DNA from: Paraspadella gotoi | Lineage: Eukaryota; Chaetognatha | Direction of reading: 5' to 3' | Assembly: GCA_051294375.1 (NCBI GenBank) | Contig: CM119266.1 | Coordinates: 411,132 to 475,131, forward strand | DNA length: 64,000 nucleotides | Shown: piece after piece, positions 49,991 through 59,791 of the stretch | How positions within the stretch are numbered: the first letter of the stretch is position 1 | Layout: each line of letters opens with the position of its first letter | Notes under the pieces: model-generated | The model's input: only the letters and a program-made list of their open reading frames with translations | What the model was told of the DNA's origin: nothing | The model's database searches: none | Made by a program: the position numbers and the translations under genes

Positions 49991-51728
49991 CCAACTTATT
50001 ACTACCTTCATAATATTTTCGTAAGCTTCCTTCGGCGTCATTTCTCCATCTTCATCGCCCTTCTTGACTGCTTCCAGAACCTAGTTTATTAAAGCTACAA
50101 TTACAACAACAACAACAGAAGCACAACAAAAACAACAACCTCGACCTTTTCACCAGAGTCGTCTCCTTTCTTCCTGTAGACCTGCACCAGCCCAGGGATC
50201 TTTAACTGATAGTACGGGTTCACGTGATCATAGACGAGTTCCCACTTTCCGTCAGCCTCCAATTGTCGGCATTTGGCGTCGAAAGTGTCGGGAAAGATGT
50301 CGCGACGGACCTCTTCCCTGGTGGCGTTGATTAAGTATCCGCCGACCTTCGAAACAAGTGACAAGTCGAAAACAATTCGGTAAACTTACTTTTCGTATAT
50401 ATTTACAACTTTATTACGGTTTGTATAAAATTCCAAAAATGAAGATTTTTGGCAACAGCAAATTATATACTTTAAGGCATTTTATTTAATTACGGTTTAA
50501 TAACGCTAATTTATTTAACTATAAATTCATTACTTTGATTAACCTCAACAATTCATCGAATGTGTCGGGATAAAGTTGCTCTTCCCCGAATCCGCCGGCG
50601 ACGGTAAGGAGTTCGTACTGACCTGAAAAATAAATCGCAAACAAACAAAAGATCTGAATTTGCTTAAAAGCAATCGAGGTTTAACGATCTATTGAGAAAT
50701 TATCCATTTTTTATTACCATCGCGAATCGGAATTTCGTGCCCATACCCGATCGGACAACAGTGATATTCCTGGTAGAGGTTCAGCTTTTTAGCTTTTTCC
50801 ATCATCGCCTAAAAAAAAAACAAAAAAACAAAACAAAACATTTTTTAAAAAAATTTTAACATTGAATTTTATTTAAGATTAAAGACGAAGTATTTTGACA
50901 TCAACGATTTTATTTTAATGGTACAGACAAGTTTCGGCTTTCATTCAAGCCTTCATCAGTGCTTGAATGAAAGCCGAAACTTGTCTGTACCATTAAAATA
51001 AAACAGTTGATGTAAAAAGACTTCGTCTTTAAGTTTAATCTCAAATAACTCAAAACACAACGAAAGAAAGTTTAATTACAACATTGAATTTTTTTAAAAA
51101 ATCTAAAAGATACCTCTGAGGAGTCTAGGCCGTCAATATTTTTGTAACCATGTTGCTGCAAGTATCTTGCAACAAGTCCAGTTCCACAGCACGCATCGAG
51201 AATACGGATATTTTTGTTGAAGTTCAAGTGCAGGACATAATCTTTAATCCAAAGGGCACCCTAAAGTTTAATTCTCCAAATAAATTTTTAATTTTAATTT
51301 TCCCCCCATCTTTTTTTTTCAGTGTTCACTTTTCATTGTAATTTAAAATAATTCTCTTTATAACTATCACCTTATAACCAATAGCGAGGACGTCCCTGTC
51401 AAAGTCGTCTCCGTTCCAGGTTTCATAAAACTGACGTAACAATATATTTTTTGATTAATGTAAATAAAATAATGATTTACGATGTTTTTTTATTCTGTGT
51501 TTAAAAATAATGACCAGTTGCGCATCTTTCCAGTCTTTTCCAACTCTTTGTAAATCCGCCACTTTTTGGATAGATTTGTCCCTAAGGAGTGCATGAAAAA
51601 ACTAAAATTAAAGCTTCCCCGTTAATATACTATACAATACCGTTTTTTACTTACTTGTTTATTTCCTTTTCTCTTATCTCATCAAAATCCTGGGTTACTT
51701 CCCGACTCACTTCTGCTATTATGGGCAT
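48754..51728 (-). CDS. Two-domain METTL27-like SAM methyltransferase
   Basis: Eleven exons on the minus strand: 51728-51655 (ATG), 51581-51515, 51430-51371, 51260-51114, 50808-50718, 50622-50534, 50346-50140, 50080-50006, 49862-49643, 49331-49218, 49091-48754 (TGA); 1,482 bases, 493 residues. Each half is a class I Rossmann methyltransferase of the METTL27 (WBSCR27) type. Domain 1 has FYETWNGDDF, motif I IRILDACCGTGLVARYL (GTG at 93-95), LDSSE, TVAGGFGEEQ, GGYLIN and ends YDHVNPYY...GLVQVYRK. A 25-residue linker exon follows. Domain 2 has QSQEIYLGWNG, ARILDVCAGTGLVAKRL (GTG at 329-331), NIDALDSSKEM, VVAGGFAEGH and RPGGFVVNAMRERDRRD, with an acidic tail EEEED. Both SAM-binding glycine motifs are intact. 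The substrate is unknown; a small-molecule or metabolic target is a guess. It lies tail to tail with the vWA-ZP gene and head to tail with the four-domain paralogue. Confidence 0.9.
49914..49986. repeat. (CT)n microsatellite in a methyltransferase intron
   Basis: About 33 CT units, within the intron 49863-50005 that separates the linker exon from the second domain. Confidence 0.95.
50874..51040. repeat. Long inverted repeat with hammerhead motif, methyltransferase intron
   Basis: 50908-50950 and 50961-51003 are perfect 43-base inverted repeats (each containing ggtacagacaagtttcggct or its complement) with a 10-base spacer. Weaker pairing extends both arms by about 30 bases (ttaaagacgaag...cttcgtctttaa). 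It lies in the intron 50809-51113. Confidence 0.9.
50925..50959 (-). ncRNA. Hammerhead-ribozyme-like motif in inverted repeat
   Basis: On the minus strand: CTGATGA, stem II GGCTT...AAGCC, GAAAC, then TTGTC with a GUC cleavage triplet. All conserved core positions (CUGANGA and GAAA) are present. Stem III is only a few bases, as in the minimal hammerheads reported from Penelope-like elements, which act as dimers. Confidence 0.6.
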
Positions 51729-53371
51729 CTATAGAAAATTACAAAGGGAAATAAATAGAAAATAAAAATATTTTTTTACAGACCTCGTTTTTTTTTGATG
51801 ATCTGTGATCTGTTATCGAATTATTCGTACGTAAATTTAGTTAAAAAATCATGAGCTAGGTTTTTTTTTTGTTTCTTTTTGAAAAAACTTCGGTTTTAGT
51901 TTAAAAACAAACACTTTCGAAAAGTTTTACTAATTTTTTATTGAACTTTGCATCCGAAGCTCGATTCTGGTTTCGAGAGAAAAAGATCTTAACAGGAAAA
52001 TCGCGAGATAAGATATAAGACAATATATTCTCAAATTCTTAAATATTTTTCATTTTTGAGAATGTTGTAAAATTAAAAAAAATAGAATTTTTAGAAAAAT
52101 GTAGGTAAACTGAAAAAAAAAATTCAATACTTAGACTTCTTGTTGAATTCAAATGTATGTGAACTTTAGAAACTTGTTAAGTATATTTAAATAGATAGAT
52201 AGACGATCCATTCGGCGTGAGAAATCGTAATTCCTTTGGTCAGGGTCTCACGAGCCATATCACTGCGAACCGGTCTTGTATAAGACATATTAAAAGTCCT
52301 TTTCAGTAAGACAAAACCGCGTATGTTTGAAGACGTTAGCTCCGATTTTGTTCAGAGATTTTTCAGAAAATTTGTTTGCAGGATCGAATTTCCGACGACA
52401 GCTCTCTCAGTATTTCTCGCCTTTTTTATACTACTGTCTTTTCTCTGGCCAATCGTAGAAAGGCGAAAAAACTAGAACAGCTGAGAGTAAAGAGCAACAA
52501 TGTATGCCATGTGAGTTGACACCGATTGAAATTTATCATTGGATGAAAAAAATGAGGCCACGGTAAAAAACAAGAAGAGGGGATATTCCTGAGGTTCCAA
52601 ACTGGAAAATCTTATTTTTTTCTTGTGGTGATTTCGAACTAGAAAGGTTTGTAAGCAGAAACCAAAGTTGTTATGAGCATTCGACTTTTGTAATGGTAAA
52701 AAAATTAGAGCTGCTTTTGGACAAGTTTTTTTGCTCCATGAAGAAGAATTTTTTCTAGCGATGCCGAGTTTTTTGTACTGGTTTGGAAAGCTTTTTGCGA
52801 ATATTTTAAAACGTTTTTAAGCAAAGTTTTGAACTTTTTAAAAACGTCAATGGTTTTTCTTTCAATTGGTGTTATAAATTTTCATATTTGCTTATTGTTT
52901 ACGTATAATTAATTTTTCTTTTGTATCATCGGATTTGGATCACGGGGTAGATAATGACAATCTATCTATCTATCTTAACTAGAATTCCTGTGGAGAACGA
53001 AAAACAGTGTGAACTTGTCAAATTAGACTTATAAATTCCCTTGTTTACTGTTTGAATATAAAATGGATTCCGGCTTGAACTTCATCGTTAGTGCCAACCT
53101 TATTACTTTAAAATTATGTATTTAAAAAAATTTCAATATATCACATAAAAAGAATCGACTAGAATGAGTGAGTAGACCACAGCCTCCTATGGTTCAAAGG
53201 CAAATAATGTGAGCAATTGAGCATTATCTTAAGGCATGGATGAATGTAAAATCAAAATGATAATAAACAAATCTATTTTTGACAATAAACTACCCTACGA
53301 ATTTTTTGGTCATTTTGTACTCAACGCCACAGATTTGATAAAAGAAACATTTCTTAATGAGGAGCACCAAT
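51729..53371. other. Spacer between the two methyltransferase genes
   Basis: AT-rich, no gene seen. 52800-52949 resembles one end of the foldback element at 38076-39416 (tttttaaaaacgtcaatg, tgtatcat, ggatttggatcacggggta). ATAGATAG runs lie at 52190-52202 and 52963-52974. The promoter of the two-domain gene must lie within it but I see no clear element. Confidence 0.5.
52800..52949. mobile_element. Single end of the foldback-element family
   Basis: Matches about 39320-39416 of the 1.34 kb foldback element, including the terminal GGATCACGGGGTA against GGCTCACGGGGTA. No matching left end was found. Confidence 0.45.
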
Positions 53372-56300
53372 TCATCGCGACTCCCCCTCCTCTTCCTCAT
53401 TGTCTAACTCTTCCTCCTCAGCATTCCCCGTCCAGCACCCGCTCTCCAAATGTGCCCTCCTCCTGATCCGAAACACTTGGACAAGCCCATTCTCGTTGGC
53501 GATGTAATTAGCGTTGATGTGTTCGTAGAGGATTTCCCAACATCCCTCTTGAGCGAGTCGACGACAGGTTCGGTCGAAGGCGCCGCGGAAGACGGCCACG
53601 TCGCGACGGTCACGTTCGCGCATCGCGTTGACGATGTATCCTCCAGGGCGCGTGAGGCGAAGTAGCTCGCGAAAGGCTGAAGGGAGGAGGTGACCCTCGG
53701 CGAAGCCTCCGGCTATCACGACAGCGTCGTACACGCTCTCTATTTTGGAATATATTATGGTTACATTTTATTAATATTATGCTGTGTAATATCTAATTTC
53801 ATTTATTTTTAATGCGATGTAAGGAATAAATGTTTTAAATCCTTACTCATTTTTAATTAATTTATTCAATGAATATTGCCGGAAAAAGCCATCTCGCTTC
53901 TGACTTTGGTTAGACTATAATGGATTAGGGCCCCATGGCTCGTACAAAATTTTAATAAGCTTTCAATCTAGACTAATGAAGTCTAGTGTATGTAAAATTA
54001 TTGGTTATTTATAATTTAATTTTTTCCTAATAATTATTTTACCGCCAATGTATGTCTTTATGTCGTCGCATCCTATGGTCAACACGTGAAAGTTCTTGTA
54101 GCCCCTTCCGACTGAACCTTTGAGCATTTCTTTGGAAGAGTCCAGAGCGTCGATGTCTGATGAATAAAATTTTAGTTTCGATTCTTGAAGTATGAAAACA
54201 ACAGCAGAAATCAATTAAAATTTTGATTTGCAGAAATTTTGTGTTAAAGATAACAATTTAGTGTCTTTTGTGCTTACTCGTGTATCCACGTTGGATCAAT
54301 TGCTTGGCCACGAGGCCAGTTCCTGCACAAACGTCGAGAATTCTGGAATGTTTGTTGAGGCCGAGGCCGGTCAGATATTCCGCGGCCCATTCCGCCCCAC
54401 GATAATTGGCGGCCATCTTGTTCGCCTCGTAGTTGGCGCCATTCCACCCGAGATATATTTCTTGGGATTGCTTCCACGTAATTCCGGGGGATTGTGGCTG
54501 AATGTCAAAATTGAAGTTCAAAATCGTCTTGCCGCAACTTTTTAGCAGCTGCATCGTTGAAACCATAACTTACTTTCATGATATTCTCATAGGCTTGGCT
54601 GACTGAGATTTCGGCTGTTTTTCTATAAACTTGGACCAGCCCATGATAATCCATGTAGTAACGCGGGTTGACGTGTTCGTAAACGACCTCCCACTTTTTT
54701 TGTTCGACTAATTCTCGACAGTGTTCGTCAAATTTTCCTACACAAATTGAATTCCATAACAACATTTTAGTAAGTAGACATCTGCGATGACAATTTGAAT
54801 AAAGTTAACAAAATTAGCATCCAAGAAAACCACCGAATAATTATGTAAAAGGACCAATTATTGACAGAAACGTTCAATATCAGTAATCCCCGAGCTTCGG
54901 ATCAGGCTGTAACAACGTGTTACAAGCGAGTTAAGCGCCCCTTAACAGGGCTAGAACCCCGATGGGAGGCGAATGACTTGCCGCCTGCACCAATGGCCGC
55001 CGAGGAACTGACGGTGGATTTTAGTGCATGTATGCTTTATCCGTTGTATTTAGGACATTATTTTCATATATTTTTGTCATTTCCTACTTAGTTTTTTTTT
55101 AAATTTTTCAGAAAAATATTTTAATTTTAAAACATGTATCTGAAAAATTAAGTTTTTTGCCAACTAACCGGCATAGAGGTCGCATTTGTGTCGGTTCTCT
55201 TCCCGCATCACGTTGATGATGTAACCGCCGACTTTGAGGAGTCGCAACATCTCGTCGAAGGCGTCGACTTCCATATGAGCTTCGGCGAATCCCCCGGCGA
55301 TCGTGATCACGTCGTAGTGCGCTGATTGTAAGATGGGAAAGAGATAAGTTTCTTGTTGTTGCCACATTTTTAAAAGGGTTTAAAACACGAAAAGTAGAAG
55401 TATTTAAACATATATATATATTGCGATTAGATATTTTGAAACGGAGTTTGATTACATGACAGCTCTACTTTGAAAGACCAAATGTGAAAAGTCTGAATGT
55501 GATTGGACCCGCAATAATTTAATTTTATAATAATAATAATAATTAATAATAATAATAATAATTAATAATAATTAATTTGTATAAATTATTTTAGGATTTG
55601 TTCAAAGTTCCAAATCTACATATTTTCCGTCGCCCGCTCGTTTCTCACCTTCCGGCAAATCCGGACGATGTCCGCCGCCAATCATGCAGTGATGAAAGTC
55701 TTTGTATATGTTAAGCTTCCTGGCTCCGTCGAGCATTTCTATGGAGGCGTCGAGGGCCTCGATGTTCGTGTATTTCCCGCGCGACTTTTCCTTCAGGGAT
55801 CGAGCGACAAGTCCGGTTCCGGCGGCGATGTCCAGGATGCGGACGGAAGGATCGAGGTTGAGCCGGAGGAAGTAGTCGACGACCCACTCGGGGGCCTTGT
55901 AGCCAACGGCCAGCATGTGGGTGTCGTAATCGTCGCCTAAAAAGGAGATGAGCAATATATTAATTTTGGGAATGTTTTATATGTTTACGTATATATTTCA
56001 TATACAAAAGACGTAACATTTAATTCTTGCATTTTTTTCTTTGACATTTGATATTGAGTTTGAAGAATCTATTAGCAGGACTGAGTACTCACCGTTCCAC
56101 TCTGTGTACTTTTCTTGCGCTTGGTCGTATGACATTCCTTTCTTCTGGACTCTGAGGATCGATTCCCAATTGTCCTGTTGTTTTTGCGTCGGCCACCAGG
56201 GTCGCTTGGGGTCTGGTTTTTGATAGACTTGGACAAAGCCTAAGGCACCCTCAACGTAATTCTGGTTAATGTGCTCGTAAATCTGAAATATTGATGGAGC

Positions 56301-59300
56301 TTGAGTTTCAAAGAACTGGGAATACCAATAAATTTTGCAAAAACACACAATAAACAAAACTTACCTTTACCCACTCGCCTCTATCGACCAACTCCTGACA
56401 GTGTCGATCGAATTTGCCCTCGTACATCGCCCCCTTACGTCGATTCGCCTCACGCATGACGTTGACGACGAAGCCGCCTTTTTTAAGGACGCGCAGCATC
56501 TCGTCGAAGGCGTCGACTTCAAGGTGACCCTCGGCGAAGGCGGCCGAGACCATCACCGCGTCGTAGGAGCCTGGACGGGTTTGAGGAATTATTGAATGAT
56601 TTACAAATATATGATTCTTGTACTTCTCGTACTCTCTCTCTTTCTTTTTTTTTCAAATTTCTTTCTCTCTCTTTTTCTTTCCCTCTTTTTCTTTCTTTCT
56701 TTCTTTCTTTCTTTTTTTATTTTTTTCTTCCTTTCTTTTAGCAGGTGTCCCAATTTAAGAAAATCAGCAGTAAATTTTGTATAGTTCAATGTAAAATTTT
56801 CATATTCAATTATTATTGTATTAATAATTATTTTTGAATGGAAAAGATTTTGACATTTAAGGAAAGCTCGTATCTGTCCTAACCCTTCACGCCCCCCTAA
56901 AAAAAACAAAACAAAAAATGACCATTTTCCACTGGAATCGGCGGCGCTCCGCCTCCAACGCGGCAATTGAACAGCTTCCCGTAAATATCTCTCTTCTTAG
57001 CGGCGTCCAACATGGCCCCGGAGGCGTCTACTCCGTCGATGCGGCCGAATCCGGGGTTGCGGTCACGGAGGGCTTTGGCCACGAGCCCGGTGCCGCAGCA
57101 AACATCGAGGATTTTGGCAGAGGAGTCTAGGCCCAGATCGAGCAGGTAGTCGACGACCCATTCGGCGCCGCGGTACACGCCTCGGTTCTTGAAATCGGCA
57201 TCGTACTGATCACCATTCCAGCGGGCGTAGACTTGTTGGGATTGTTCGTGGCTCAGACCAGGAGTTTGTACCTGTGGAAGGGAAAAAAGAATTAAAGTGG
57301 AAGGGAGAAGATAATGAGATGGGGGGAAACGAACATCATATAAAATTTGATATAAATATATTATCATTAAATTTAGCAAAGGTTGTTGTTAACAACTTGG
57401 CGATTTTAAAAATAGAAGTTGGATTTTTAGGCTAAATTTTTTTTGTTTGTAGATTGTAGATATAATCCAGAATTAAGAAACAGATTTAAACCTAATTTTT
57501 TAGAGTTTTATAGACAGTTTGAGTTAAGTTTTGACAACGATTTTGTTTTATACAATATACATTAAAGCGGGTTATATATTTAACAACGCTCTGTTCCCTT
57601 AAATATTAGAAAAACACTGTGTCATAAATAATGCTTTATGTAGGTTATATACAGAGAACGGTTTGCCTAACTAACTAAATAATTATTCAAACTCATAGTA
57701 AGCAGTTGAAAAAAATGATTTACTATGCTAAAATACCTTTGTTGCCAGAGTTGCAAACATTTGATGCCCACCGGCCCATCGGCCTTCTAGCAAGAAGGAA
57801 AACAAATGAATGTAAAAAAAGGATTGAATGAAATGAAACAAATGAATTAGATTAGAAAAAGCGACTTTTAATAAACATGTAAAGAAAAATTCCTGTAATT
57901 GATGCATTTTGCATAACATGTTATATTTTTTCGCGCCGTTTCTTTTTCTAAATTTTGGGAAATTTTGGCGAAAATGAAGACGAAGCATGACGACTCCCGG
58001 TTTTTGAACCCGCAGTTATTCTGACTGCAATACCCCTGATTAATGAAAATGTAGGATAAGGAAGCAGGATGTCCCTCGCATACCCTATAGAACTGTCAAC
58101 TTTCTGATAGCGGCAATAATAGTAGGAATGGCAGCATTCTCAATGGGTGCGGTCACAAAAGCATGCAACACCTTCTCGGGTCACTTGGAGAAGGTCAGGG
58201 TTGCCGAAGGTGAACTTTTTAAATTGATTGTGTTGTCATGATAATTTTTTATCGGGGTACTAATTTTCCGACCATTATTATTTTACTTACCCGTCTAAAC
58301 AATTTTTTTAAATTTAGCTGGACCTCACTGAACAGCGGATATGAATACAATACCCGTAAATAAAGGTTAAAGAGTTTCCTCGGTCTTTTGCAGAAATCTT
58401 AAAACATGTTTTTCCCATTTTGTTTTTGACAACTTGTGAGGGAGCTTTAGTCCTCGACTGAGTGTATATTAACTTCACTGGATTTCCAATTTAAAAATCT
58501 ACATTGAACAATGAACATACATAATTTTGCATTAAATATACATACAACGTTTGTAATTTAAGGAATAAGAATGCCCTCTTTTTTTTTGCTCAGGTAAGTA
58601 ATTAATAAAATACAGACCCATACGATTAATGAGATGAAATCCAACAAAGAATCATCATCTACAATTACCTCAGCAATCTTATTAAAAGCCTCCGCCTTGG
58701 CGGCCTCGGTTGTTTTCCTGTAGACTTGCACGAGTCCGGGAATCTTTAAGTAGTAGCGGGGATTGACGTGTTCATAAACAAGCTCCCACTTCCCTTCATC
58801 CACGAGCCGTCGACAGTGTTTGTCGAAGGCTCCATTGTAGACTATGCTGCGATTTTCATCTTTCATAGTGTTGATGATGTATCCACCGACCTTATCACAT
58901 GAAAAAAACAAGTTAAAATGTTGCCAAAAAGCTACATTTACTAGGGCATTATTCGTTTTTAAAAAATATTTAGTTACTTATTCGTTAAGGAGAAAACAGT
59001 TTTTGAATTTAAACAACGATTTTTTATTGACAGTTTATAAGTCAAGACATGTTTCTTTTTCATATTTTAAATTTTTCAATTGACCCACTGCACTGCGAAT
59101 TTTGTATTCTTATTTTTAAAAAAGAAAATATTTACTTTCAACATCCGCAACATTTCGTCGAAGGCGTCGACTTTAAGGTGCGCCTCCACGAAACCCCCGG
59201 CGACGGTGATGACATCGAATTGTTCTGCATCACAAGATTATTTTGTTTTCATATTGTTTAACTTGCTGCTGCTATTTTTTTTCAGCAGATCCCGACTCTA

Positions 59301-59757
59301 TAATTCACTTTGTCGGTCCGTCGGTCCGCCCCCTCAATATTGTCGGGCACGCACTTATATCATGTCAGAACATCGAATTATGATAAATTATGCAAAAAAA
59401 CGATGTCCGTCCGTCCAAACCAAGGGGGGCCAGGGGGCCTGCTCATTTTGAGCTCTATCTTAATTCTTAATTTTTCACTTTAACAGTCACTTATCTATCC
59501 CTCACAAAAATGTATCATTTCATATTTAAAAACTTCCTTTCCTTTCATTACTATCTATTTATTATTAGATTAATTGTTAAATTCACTATTAGTTTAAACT
59601 TATTCCTTGTTGTACATTGCACAATGTATTATTTTGTCTCTCTCTCTCCTTCTCTCTCTCTCTCTCTATCTATCTCTCTCTCTTTCACCAATTGACCATT
59701 TCACTTCTTTTCACAACTGATCTGTCCTCAACTTAAACTGTACTTATTCTTTAACCA

Positions 59758-59791
<34 letters not shown>

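Noticed and set aside
53163-53369. Coding start for a plus-strand gene at 53236
   Set aside because: The frame is AT-rich and then runs antisense into the methyltransferase last exon.
57737-57760. ATG exon MFATLATK as the start of a separate three-domain gene
   Set aside because: Its frame fits the next exon, but the exon ending at 58669 joins that exon equally well in phase and its linker aligns with the other inter-domain linkers. I kept one gene and listed the start as a possible alternative.
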